Below, in pieces: positions 8,010-15,558 of a stretch of 64,000 bases of DNA. The first letter of the stretch is position 1; every line of letters starts with the position of its first letter. The position numbers and the translations under genes are program-made. This DNA is from Salegentibacter tibetensis (lineage in GTDB: Bacteria; Bacteroidota; Bacteroidia; Flavobacteriales; Flavobacteriaceae), in NCBI RefSeq assembly GCF_020164485.1, contig NZ_JAIQZA010000001.1, positions 62,001 through 126,000 of the forward strand. The letters run 5' to 3'. The notes beneath the pieces were generated by a model. The model searched no databases and was not told where the DNA came from. It saw only the letters and a program-made list of their open reading frames with translations.

Positions 8010-8072
8010 CGTCATTCTGAACTTGTTTCAGAATCTAAGCTCTTTAGAACCCGAAACAAGTTCAGGTTGACG
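8010..8072. repeat. inverted pair of repeat family B inside the Fe-S operon
   Basis: TGAACTTGTTTCAG (about 8018-8031) faces CCGAAACAAGTTCAG (about 8051-8065), with GTCA and TGAC at the ends. The hairpin lies in the spacer between the reductase stop and the ferredoxin start and could set the ratio of the two products by RNA processing. Confidence 0.7.
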
Positions 8073-8097
8073 AAACTATAAACTGAATTATTTTGTT

Positions 8098-9159
8098 TTA
8101 ATTTATACTTTTTACTACTTCTTTTTTGGCTTCTTTCTTACTGCCGTCAAATCCGCTAACGCCACTTACCGTGGTATATTTCATCACATATTTCTTATCA
8201 GGGAAAATACGTTGATAAGCGCTTTGGCACATAATGGCCGCTTCATGAAAACCGCAGAGAATAAGCTTTAATTTACCGGGATAAGTATTTACATCCCCAA
8301 TCGCGTAAATACCCGGGATATTCGTTTGATAATCGTAAGCATTATCCACTTTAATGGCATTTTTTTCGATTTCTAATCCCCAGTCTGCGATAGGACCTAA
8401 TTTAGGCGAAAGTCCGAATAAAGGAATAAAATAATCGGTTTCCTTGATCTCCTTTTCTGAAGCTGATGTTTTATGCGTAATTACCACACTTTCCAGAGCT
8501 TCTATTCCTTTAAGATCGGTTACCTCGGCATCGGTAATAAGATTTATCTTTCCAATTTTAGAAAGCTCTTCAACCTTTTCTACGGAATCTAAAGCACCAC
8601 GGAAATCTTTTCTGCGATGTACAAGAGAAACTTCTGAAGCAACATCGGCCAGATAAATAGCCCAGTCTAAAGCTGAATCTCCTCCGCCTGCTATCACCAC
8701 TTTTTTATCGCGATAAACTTCAGGTTCCCTAATTATATAAGCAACTCCTTTATCTTCGTAATCCTTGATATTTGCTATAGGAGGTTTTCTCGGCTCAAAA
8801 CTTCCCAGCCCACCGGCAATTACTACCACCGGAGCGTGATGCTTTGTTCCTTTATTGGTAGTTACAATAAAGCTACCATCTTCTTGCTTGTCTATAGTTT
8901 GGGCTCTTTCTCCCAGGGTAAATCCGGGTTCGAAAGGTTTTATTTGCTCCATTAGATTAGTGATGAGATCTCCGGCCAATACTTCGGGGAAGCCCGGAAT
9001 ATCATAAATAGGCTTTTTAGGATAAATCTCTGAACACTGCCCGCCCGGTTGTGGGAGCGCATCTATTAAATGGCATTTTAGTTTTAACAATCCTGCTTCA
9101 AAAACCGCAAAAAGACCTGTTGGCCCTGCGCCAATTATAAGTATATCGGTTTTAATCAT
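8098..9159 (-). CDS. ferredoxin-NADP(+) reductase, thioredoxin-reductase type
   Basis: FAD flavoprotein of 353 residues that moves electrons between NADPH and ferredoxin. The FAD site GAGPTG is at residues 10-15, followed by the LPQPGGQCSEIYP segment characteristic of the TrxR-like FNR family (also PxxPGGQ in YumC), and a second dinucleotide site VVIAGGGDSALDWA near 160-173. There is no CxxC redox pair, which excludes thioredoxin reductase. The ferredoxin gene directly follows and a nifU-like gene precedes, making the ferredoxin its likely partner. Confidence 0.88.
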   Translation of the reverse strand: MIKTDILIIGAGPTGLFAVFEAGLLKLKCHLIDALPQPGGQCSEIYPKKPIYDIPGFPEVLAGDLITNLMEQIKPFEPGFTLGERAQTIDKQEDGSFIVTTNKGTKHHAPVVVIAGGLGSFEPRKPPIANIKDYEDKGVAYIIREPEVYRDKKVVIAGGGDSALDWAIYLADVASEVSLVHRRKDFRGALDSVEKVEELSKIGKINLITDAEVTDLKGIEALESVVITHKTSASEKEIKETDYFIPLFGLSPKLGPIADWGLEIEKNAIKVDNAYDYQTNIPGIYAIGDVNTYPGKLKLILCGFHEAAIMCQSAYQRIFPDKKYVMKYTTVSGVSGFDGSKKEAKKEVVKSIN

Positions 9160-9191
9160 TCTACTCGTAAATTTGGTTGTAAGCCAGGTGC

Positions 9192-9434
9192 TTACTTTTG
9201 AATATTAACCACACTTTCTATTTGTGGCGCATACTTTTTAATTGTCATTTCCACCCCAGATTTAAGTGTCATCTGGTTTACCGTGCAATCTACACAGGCG
9301 CCTTCCAGACGAACCTTAACCAGGCGATCGTTCTCAATAGAGACCAGAGAAATGTTGCCCCCGTCACTCTCCAAAAAAGGACGAATTTCGGCAAGGGCCT
9401 TTTCTACATTTAATTTTACTTCTTCGCTAGTCAT
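9192..9434 (-). CDS. NifU-like C-terminal domain protein
   Basis: An 80-residue protein consisting only of the NifU C-terminal (Nfu) domain. The two cysteines of CVDC (C47, C50) are the known Fe-S binding pair that assembles or passes a 4Fe-4S cluster as a dimer. Its ATG abuts the stop of mrp without a gap, indicating translational coupling. With Mrp it likely forms a cluster carrier module. Confidence 0.9.
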   Translation of the reverse strand: MTSEEVKLNVEKALAEIRPFLESDGGNISLVSIENDRLVKVRLEGACVDCTVNQMTLKSGVEMTIKKYAPQIESVVNIQK

Positions 9435-10568
9435 TTATTTCTTTTTAAATGCACTGCATCCGGCCATAGTTGTGATCTTTATCGCTTCAGTTGGAGGCAG
9501 ACTTTTGTTTCTATTTACTGTTTCCTGAACCATATTTCGAGTAATATCCTCAAAAGCTGTCTCAAGTGGCGTTGCTGTTTGTAAAGCTGCAGGACGGCCA
9601 ATATCACCAGATTCCCTTAAGCTTTGTACCAAAGGAATTTCACCTAAAAACGGAGCATCTATATCTTCAGAAAGGTTCTTAGCACCCTGTTTTCCGAAAA
9701 TATAATATTTATTTTCAGGAAGTTCTTCGGGAGTAAAATACGCCATATTCTCTACTATTCCCAAAACAGGCACATTAATACTTTCCTGACGGAACATTGC
9801 AACCCCCTTTTTAGCATCAGCTAAGGCCACATTTTGCGGGGTACTTACCACAACCGCTCCGGTAATTGGAAGCGACTGCATAATGGAAAGATGAATATCT
9901 CCTGTCCCCGGCGGAAGATCTATTAAAAGAAAATCCAACTCGCCCCAGGCCGCATCAAAAATCATTTGATTTAGTGCCTTAGAGGCCATTGGCCCACGCC
10001 AAATCACAGCCTGATTAGGCTGGGTAAAAAAACCGATGGAAAGTATTTTTACTCCGTAGTTTTCTACAGGTTTCATTTTAGATTTCCCATCTACATTTAC
10101 TGATAGTGGTTTTTCTGTTTCCACATCAAACATCATTGGGATTGATGGCCCGTAAATATCGGCATCTAAGATCCCGACTTTAAAGCCCATTTTCGATAAA
10201 GTGACTGCTAGATTTGCGGTTACTGTAGATTTACCAACGCCACCTTTTCCGGACGCTACGGCTATAATATTGGAAATTCCGGGAATAGATTTTCCTTTGA
10301 TTTCCGGCTTTTTATCGGCAGATTCTACTTTAATATTAACTTTAACTTTGGCTTTTTGTTCCACGTGCTCGTGAATAGCTTTCATGATATCCACTTCGGC
10401 CCGCTTTTTAATATGCAAAGCAGGATTTTGCAGCACCAGATCTACTACTACCTCATCACCAAAAGTCATTACATTTTGAACAGCACCGCTCTCCACCATA
10501 TTTTTGCCTTCTCCGGCTACAGAAATAGTTTCCAGCGACTTTAATATTTCTTTTCTGTCTAACTTCAT
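9435..10568 (-). CDS. Mrp/NBP35-family Fe-S cluster carrier ATPase
   Basis: P-loop ATPase of 377 residues (ApbC/Mrp family) that binds and transfers Fe-S clusters. An N-terminal MIP18/DUF59 domain spans about 1-85; the deviant Walker A GKGGVGKST is at 107-115 and the DLPPGTGD block near 215-222. The CPxC pair common in proteobacterial Mrp after NMAYF is absent: the sequence reads NMAYFTPEELPENKYY, a form I recall as usual in Bacteroidetes. A single Cys remains near the C-terminus (MAGCSAFKKK). First gene of a four-gene leftward Fe-S operon, with a promoter box about 100 bases upstream. Confidence 0.88.
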   Translation of the reverse strand: MKLDRKEILKSLETISVAGEGKNMVESGAVQNVMTFGDEVVVDLVLQNPALHIKKRAEVDIMKAIHEHVEQKAKVKVNIKVESADKKPEIKGKSIPGISNIIAVASGKGGVGKSTVTANLAVTLSKMGFKVGILDADIYGPSIPMMFDVETEKPLSVNVDGKSKMKPVENYGVKILSIGFFTQPNQAVIWRGPMASKALNQMIFDAAWGELDFLLIDLPPGTGDIHLSIMQSLPITGAVVVSTPQNVALADAKKGVAMFRQESINVPVLGIVENMAYFTPEELPENKYYIFGKQGAKNLSEDIDAPFLGEIPLVQSLRESGDIGRPAALQTATPLETAFEDITRNMVQETVNRNKSLPPTEAIKITTMAGCSAFKKK

Positions 10569-10670
10569 TTAAAACATTTTATAATCCTTAAGATACCAGG
10601 AAATTTGTAGCTGAATTAATAAACTTTTTTTTGCAAAAACCCTTCAGCTTATATAGATTCATTCTAAACG

Positions 10671-10678
10671 CAAATATA
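10671..10678 (-). promoter_or_regulatory. promoter -7 element of the Fe-S operon
   Basis: Read leftward this is TATATTTG, matching TAnnTTTG. The transcript would carry a leader of about 95-100 nt before mrp, longer than for most genes of this window and containing an A/T-rich stretch. Confidence 0.6.
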
Positions 10679-10767
10679 GGTGGAAAAGCTAAGAAAACGA
10701 AGTATTTACGTATAATTGATCTATCGAATAATAAAGTGTAATTATCGTAAAATTTCAGAAGGAGAAT

Positions 10768-11100
10768 TTATTTCAAATCTTTTGCGGGATCCCAAAAGTG
10801 CTTTTCAAAATCCTGAACTTTATTATCTTTTACTTTAATTCCTTCAGAAGCCAGCATTTGCTCCATCGCGCTATGATCTCCAAAATGGCTTTTCCCGGTT
10901 AGCAGGCCATTTCTATTCACTACCCGGTGTGCGGGTACATCTTCCAGATCTTTAGCTGAATTCATAGCATAGCCCACCATTCTTGCACTTTTTGCTGCGC
11001 CTACACTTTTAGCAATCGCACCGTAGGAAGTGACTTTCCCTTTTGGGATTTGCCTTGCCACCTCGTAAACACGTTCAAAAAAATTAGGTTCCAGAGCCAT
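10768..11100 (-). CDS. alkyltransferase-like DNA repair protein (ATL)
   Basis: A 110-residue protein of the MGMT C-terminal domain family (VYEVARQIPKGKVTSYG opening). The catalytic cysteine of O6-alkylguanine transferases (PCHRV) is replaced by alanine: PAHRVV at residues 56-61, A57. Such ATL proteins bind O6-alkylguanine in DNA, flip it out and hand it to nucleotide excision repair without transferring the alkyl group. It follows the LysE-like gene after 2 bases in a leftward operon. Confidence 0.88.
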   Translation of the reverse strand: MALEPNFFERVYEVARQIPKGKVTSYGAIAKSVGAAKSARMVGYAMNSAKDLEDVPAHRVVNRNGLLTGKSHFGDHSAMEQMLASEGIKVKDNKVQDFEKHFWDPAKDLK

Positions 11101-11102
11101 TT

Positions 11103-11726
11103 TTAGGAATAATAGATTCTTAGAAGCGTTACAATTACCAGCACCAGCATGAGAGCTGCCATAAAATAATTGGAGTATCTGGAAAATGCTTCGGCTTGCT
11201 TTTCAATTTTAATAAAAGAAACTACGTAAAAGTACAGTGTGGTAAAACTTCCCATAGAAGCTGCCAAAACAAAGGCTATAATTCGGGACCAATCGTAAGA
11301 AACACCGGTACCAATATTTAAAGCTCCTGCAATAGCTACAAAATAAGGAACGGGAAAAATGTTCAAGGCCGCGATAAGCATTCCTTTAAAAATACTATTG
11401 GAATTGGCTTTTTGGGATTTATGTTCTATTCCGCCTCGCTTTTTTGCCTGGATGAAAAAATAAACCGCCAGCAGGATAAAAATTACGAGCCCCGCACGCA
11501 ATAAAATATTCTGAACAAATTCGTTTCCGAAAATATATTTAGCAAGCAAAACTGCAAGCGTCGCCTGGATAACAATTACAATTGTTGCACCTAAGGCAAC
11601 ATAAAGCCCGTTTTTTTTTCCTTTTTCAACACAGGTTTTAGCCACTGTCATATTCACCAAACCGGGAGGTATCACCCCAAGTAAGGCTGCTAAATAAGTA
11701 ATTAGAAAAAGTTTTGTTTCCTCCAA
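11103..11726 (-). CDS. LysE-family amino-acid exporter
   Basis: Integral membrane protein of 207 residues with about six hydrophobic segments. The opening (LFLITYLAALLGVIPPGLVNMTVAK) resembles the LysE/RhtB superfamily GPxxL-type first helix, and a basic loop (QAKKRGGIEHKSQKANS) follows the third helix. Members export amino acids or other small solutes; the substrate here is not readable. It lies between trmB (6-base gap) and the ATL gene in one transcription unit. Confidence 0.75.
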   Translation of the reverse strand: MEETKLFLITYLAALLGVIPPGLVNMTVAKTCVEKGKKNGLYVALGATIVIVIQATLAVLLAKYIFGNEFVQNILLRAGLVIFILLAVYFFIQAKKRGGIEHKSQKANSNSIFKGMLIAALNIFPVPYFVAIAGALNIGTGVSYDWSRIIAFVLAASMGSFTTLYFYVVSFIKIEKQAEAFSRYSNYFMAALMLVLVIVTLLRIYYS

Positions 11727-11732
11727 AGGGAC

Positions 11733-12407
11733 TTATTTAATTCTAAACTGAATATAAGTTATGGGTTTTCCCTGGTCAAGATACTGTTTTTCATAGAAAG
11801 TTTGAATTTCCCTTACTGCTTTCGGAGAATATTCATTTTTGTATATATCGTGATGTGCATAAAGAATTTCGTGCCCTTCACCATGAAGCAGGCCAAGCGT
11901 GTAACCGTGCATAAATTCGCTATCGGTTTTAAGATTTACCAGGCCTTCAGGTTTTAAAATATGCTTGTATTTCTGAAGAAATTCAGTATTCGTCAATCTG
12001 TGTTTAGTGCGTTTGTATTTAATCTGTGGATCGGGAAAAGTGATCCAGATTTCATCTACTTCATTTTCAGCAAAAACACGATCTATTAATTCAATTTGAG
12101 TTCTTAAAAAAGCTACATTTTCAAGATCGTCTTCTATCGCAGTCTTTGCACCTCTCCAAAAGCGGGCACCTTTAATATCTATTCCAATAAAGTTTTTTTC
12201 TGAATCCTGTTTAGAAAGGCCAATGGTATATTCGCCTTTTCCGCAGCCCAGCTCCAGCACGATAGGATTTTCGTTTTTAAAAAACTCTTGCTTCCAATTT
12301 CCTTTTAAACTGAATTGATCTTTCTCCAGCTCTTCCCGGGAGGGTTGTATCACATTTGTAAATGCTTCGTTCTCCCTGAATCGTCTTAATTTATTCTTAC
12401 TTCCCAC
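11733..12407 (-). CDS. trmB: tRNA (guanine-N7)-methyltransferase
   Basis: SAM-dependent enzyme that makes m7G46 in the tRNA variable loop. The 224-residue protein shows the SAM site LELGCGKGEYT (about 51-61), the RGA(R/K)FWRGAKTA segment, the catalytic block WITFPDPQIKYKRTKHRL (about 121-138) and a C-terminal TYIQFR, all typical of TrmB. First gene of the leftward trmB-lysE-atl operon, divergent from the glycosyltransferase gene. Confidence 0.94.
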   Translation of the reverse strand: MGSKNKLRRFRENEAFTNVIQPSREELEKDQFSLKGNWKQEFFKNENPIVLELGCGKGEYTIGLSKQDSEKNFIGIDIKGARFWRGAKTAIEDDLENVAFLRTQIELIDRVFAENEVDEIWITFPDPQIKYKRTKHRLTNTEFLQKYKHILKPEGLVNLKTDSEFMHGYTLGLLHGEGHEILYAHHDIYKNEYSPKAVREIQTFYEKQYLDQGKPITYIQFRIK

Positions 12408-12463
12408 ACCTAAATTTAATATTTTGGTAAAACTAAAGAAAATAGCGCACAGGCCCTTAATAA

Positions 12464-12471
12464 TATATTTG
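12464..12471 (+). promoter_or_regulatory. promoter -7 element of glycosyltransferase gene
   Basis: TATATTTG, a perfect TAnnTTTG match ending four bases before the ATG at 12476. A leaderless mRNA is predicted. Confidence 0.6.
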
Positions 12472-12475
12472 ATAT

Positions 12476-13534
12476 ATGCAGAAGAAACGAATTTTAGTGG
12501 CGGTTTTAAACTGGGGGCTTGGCCACGCTACACGATGTATCCCTATTATCAATGAATTACAAAAGAATGAATTCGAAGTTTTTATCGCTTCAGATGGGGC
12601 TGCGCTCGAATTACTAAAAAAGGAATTCCCCTCAATAAAAACTTTTGAACTTCCTTCGTATGATATCACCTACACTAAGTCTTCCGGTTGGCTTAAATGG
12701 AAAATATTTGCTGAAAGTCCACGCTTGTTTAAAATAATACAGCGAGAAAAAAAAGTCACGAGAGACCTTGTTAAAAAATATGAGCTAAACGGAATCATTT
12801 CAGATAATCGCCCCGGCTGCAGATACAAGCATATAAAATGTGTTTTTATCACCCATCAGTTTAGCGTTTTAAGTGGAAATACCACTTATTTAAGTAGTAA
12901 ATTACATCAAAAATACATCTCGAAATTTGATGAATGCTGGATTCCAGATGCCCCCGGAAACCAAAACCTAAGCGGAATAATGGGACATTTAAAAGAGATG
13001 CCCGAGAATGTAAAATACATTGGGCCGCTCAGTCGGTTTAATAAATTAGCGCATCAAAAAAACTATGATTACACGGTAATCTTATCTGGCCCTGAACCTC
13101 AACGGACAATGTTGGAAGAAAAGCTGCTTGACGCTTTTCAAAATTCAGATAAAAAGATCGTTTTTATAAGAGGGGTTATTGATAAAGAAAGCATTTCTTC
13201 AGCAAATAAGAACCTTGTAATAAAGAACTATCTAACTTCTAAAGATCTGCAGGAAAACATTCTTAGCAGCGAAATTATTATTTGCCGCTCTGGATATTCC
13301 AGTATAATGGATTTAGCAAAATTGGAGAAAAAGGCGTTTTTTATTCCAACTCCGGGCCAATTTGAACAGGAATATTTGGCCGAACGTTTTACTAAACTGG
13401 GTATAGCTCCTTTTTGTAAACAGGAAAATTTTAAACTTTCAAAACTCGAACAATTGGAAAGTTTTTCAGGCTTCAGCAGTATCGATTTCAAGGTCGATTT
13501 CAGGGATATCTTTACTCTTTTCCAGGGTGAATGA
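12476..13534 (+). CDS. MurG-like glycosyltransferase family protein
   Basis: Cytoplasmic GT-B type protein of 352 residues. The N-terminal glycine-rich segment (VAVLNWGLGHATRCIPII) is the acceptor-side motif of glycosyltransferase family 28/MurG-like proteins, and the C-terminal SEIIICRSGYSSIMDLA plus FIPTPGQFEQEYLAE resembles the nucleotide-sugar binding motif. Substrate unknown. Its last 69 bases overlap, in opposite orientation, the 3' end of the histidine kinase gene, a convergent overlap. Confidence 0.8.
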   Translation: MQKKRILVAVLNWGLGHATRCIPIINELQKNEFEVFIASDGAALELLKKEFPSIKTFELPSYDITYTKSSGWLKWKIFAESPRLFKIIQREKKVTRDLVKKYELNGIISDNRPGCRYKHIKCVFITHQFSVLSGNTTYLSSKLHQKYISKFDECWIPDAPGNQNLSGIMGHLKEMPENVKYIGPLSRFNKLAHQKNYDYTVILSGPEPQRTMLEEKLLDAFQNSDKKIVFIRGVIDKESISSANKNLVIKNYLTSKDLQENILSSEIIICRSGYSSIMDLAKLEKKAFFIPTPGQFEQEYLAERFTKLGIAPFCKQENFKLSKLEQLESFSGFSSIDFKVDFRDIFTLFQGE

Positions 13535-14548
13535 AAATTCACTTCCAACACCAAAAACACTCTCTACATATATTTTTTCGTCGTGGGCTTCAATAATGTG
13601 TTTTACGATAGAAAGTCCTAATCCGGAGCCTCCCTCTTTCCTGGAACCACTTTTATCTACACGGTAAAAGCGTTCAAAAACACGGGGCAGGTTTTCTTTT
13701 TCTATACCTTCACCGTTATCGGTTACTCGTACAATAACCTTATTTTTAATAAGATTCTCTACACTAACTTCAGTAGTACCGTCTTCTTTTCCGTATTTAA
13801 TGGAATTTACGATTAAATTGGTCAAAACCTGTTGCACCCTATCCCTATCGGCATATACCCAAACAGGTTCTTCATAATCAATATCAAAAGTAAGGGTTAT
13901 ATTTTTTTTGGCAGCTTTCATTTCTAAGAGATCAAACGAACCCTGTACAAGATCTACAATATTAAAATCCTCTTTTTCCAAATTAAGATCCCCGGCCTCC
14001 AGTTTGGTGATCATATCTAAATCTTTCACAATATAAATAAGTCGCTCTACTCCTTTACTGGCACGCTGCAGGTATTTTTTTCTTACCGCCTTATCTTTCA
14101 TCGCTCCGTCAAGTAAGGTCAAAATATAAGCTTGAACAGTAAAAAGCGGTGTTTTAAGCTCATGAGAAACATTTCCCATAAACTCCTTTCTATAGGCTTC
14201 ACGTACTTTAAGCGTGTCTATCTCAAGTTTTTTGTCTTTGGTAAATTTTTCAACCTCACGGGTTAGCGTAGCCATATCTGTAGTAACCCGGGGACTTAAA
14301 GTGGTAGAGTCTAAAAGCGAGACATTATCGTATATCTTCTTTATTCTCCTATAGATAAAATACTCTACTCTATATTGAATAATAAAAAAACAGACCAAGT
14401 AGGTAATAAAAATAAATGCAAAAAAAGGTCCGAGAATAAGTCCGGTGGTAAAATAGGCAAAACCGGCCAGGACCACACTTAAAACAAGTGTAATATAAAG
14501 GGAAGTCTTTATTGCGAATTTATATGAACGCTTAAACTTTTTTGCCAT
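13466..14548 (-). CDS. PhoR-like sensor histidine kinase
   Basis: Membrane-bound kinase of 360 residues: two transmembrane helices (about 14-36 and 39-58) with almost no periplasmic loop, a short linker, a HisKA domain with H129 in GNVSHELKTP, and a HATPase domain with NLIVNSIKYG, DNGEGI, FERFYRVD and GGSGLGLSIVKHI. The near-absent sensor domain resembles PhoR kinases that sense through the transport machinery. It overlaps the start of the response regulator stop by one base (order regulator, kinase), so the pair is translationally coupled. A phosphate role is inference from similarity and context. Confidence 0.88.
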   Translation of the reverse strand: MAKKFKRSYKFAIKTSLYITLVLSVVLAGFAYFTTGLILGPFFAFIFITYLVCFFIIQYRVEYFIYRRIKKIYDNVSLLDSTTLSPRVTTDMATLTREVEKFTKDKKLEIDTLKVREAYRKEFMGNVSHELKTPLFTVQAYILTLLDGAMKDKAVRKKYLQRASKGVERLIYIVKDLDMITKLEAGDLNLEKEDFNIVDLVQGSFDLLEMKAAKKNITLTFDIDYEEPVWVYADRDRVQQVLTNLIVNSIKYGKEDGTTEVSVENLIKNKVIVRVTDNGEGIEKENLPRVFERFYRVDKSGSRKEGGSGLGLSIVKHIIEAHDEKIYVESVFGVGSEFSFTLEKSKDIPEIDLEIDTAEA

Positions 14549-15231
14549 TAAACAACAAACTTGTAGCCAACGCCTTTAACTGTTTTAAAAGAATCGTCCC
14601 CAATTTTCTCACGAAGTTTTCTAATATGAACATCTATAGTACGACCGCCTACTATAACTTCTGCACCCCAAACATTATCCAAAATATCTTCTCTTTTAAA
14701 TACTTTTCCGGGTTTTGAAGCTAATAATGATAGTAATTCAAATTCCTTTCTGGGTAAAATAATTTCTTCGCCGTTTTTAATCACCTTATACTCGTCGCGG
14801 TTAATGATAAGGTCTTTAATTTTCACGATGTTAGAAGAAGCTGTATCGTCCTTAAACCTTCTAAGCAAAGCTTTTACTTTACTCACCAAAACCTTTGGTT
14901 TTATAGGCTTAGTGATATAATCGTCTGCACCTGCATCAAAACCGGCCATTTGAGAATAATCTTCACCCCGCGCAGTAAGAAAAGTAATAATGGTTTCTTC
15001 CAGATCTGGTAGCTTTCTTATTTGTGCACAAGCTTCAATCCCATCCATTTCGGGCATCATAACATCAAGGATAATAAGCTGTGGTTTTTTCTTTTTTGCC
15101 AATTTCACAGCGTCTGCACCATTGTCGGCCGTAATTACCTGGTATCCTTCCGCAGAAAGATTATACCCTACTATTTCGAGGATATCCGGCTCATCGTCTA
15201 CCAGTAAGATTTTAATGTCCTTTTTTTTCAT
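14548..15231 (-). CDS. PhoB-like response regulator
   Basis: OmpR/PhoB-class transcription factor of 227 residues. The receiver domain has the acidic pocket DDE (12-14), phosphoacceptor D56 in LIILDVMMPEMDG, the conserved T/S and K105-like lysine of ITKPIKP, then a winged-helix DNA-binding domain ending RTIDVHIRKLREKIG and VKGVGYKF. It is cognate to the kinase that follows. The divergent intergenic region carries phased TTAAnn repeats upstream of the lipoprotein gene, a plausible target. Confidence 0.92.
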   Translation of the reverse strand: MKKKDIKILLVDDEPDILEIVGYNLSAEGYQVITADNGADAVKLAKKKKPQLIILDVMMPEMDGIEACAQIRKLPDLEETIITFLTARGEDYSQMAGFDAGADDYITKPIKPKVLVSKVKALLRRFKDDTASSNIVKIKDLIINRDEYKVIKNGEEIILPRKEFELLSLLASKPGKVFKREDILDNVWGAEVIVGGRTIDVHIRKLREKIGDDSFKTVKGVGYKFVV

Positions 15232-15558
15232 TTTGGTTTAGTTGATTTGATAAATACGAGGTAAAAGTAACCATAAATTTGACTCTTATAAACCACCAAT
15301 CTCTGCAGGTTAACCCAAACTTAACATAATAATTTGAATTAAAAAGCTTGTAACCTGCACAATTTAAAGGCTTTGATAATCAAAAATTCAAAAAACCCTT
15401 CGTTAGCCCGATCTAAAAACCAGGAATACTAAACTTTTTAATAACATTCAGTCCCCCTGTATTAACGCAAGCTTAAACTTAAGCTAAGACCACACTTAAA
15501 CTAAGCTCGTTTATTTGCTTCAGATTAAAACAGAAACAAAAACTAAATTTTTTGACTT
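15232..15558. other. divergent regulatory region between response regulator and lipoprotein genes
   Basis: A 327-base A/T-rich gap without a gene. It contains TTAACA-type hexamers around 15316-15326 and a cluster of TTAAnn repeats at 15462-15501, listed separately, just upstream of a degenerate -7 box (TTTATTTG, about 15510-15517). It must hold the promoters of both divergent transcription units. Confidence 0.65.
15462..15502 (+). promoter_or_regulatory. candidate PhoB/PhoP-type operator (phased TTAAnn repeats)
   Basis: TTAACG starts at 15462, TTAAAC at 15473 (11 bases later) and another TTAAAC at 15496 (23 bases later), with TTAAGC at 15479. The 8-mer CTTAAACT occurs twice (15472-15479, 15495-15502). 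PhoB-class regulators bind direct repeats spaced by one helical turn, and the cluster ends about 8 bases before the -7 box, replacing the -33 element, as expected for an activator site. Binding itself is inference. Confidence 0.45.

Noticed and set aside
7983-8015. 11-codon N-terminal extension of the ferredoxin
   Set aside because: The upstream ATG is part of the dispersed repeat beginning at 8010, so the extension is not a protein feature.
15421-15502. CRISPR-like direct repeats
   Set aside because: The repeats are 6-8 bases with 11/23-base phasing, too short for CRISPR; a regulator site is a better explanation. No CRISPR array was seen anywhere in the window.
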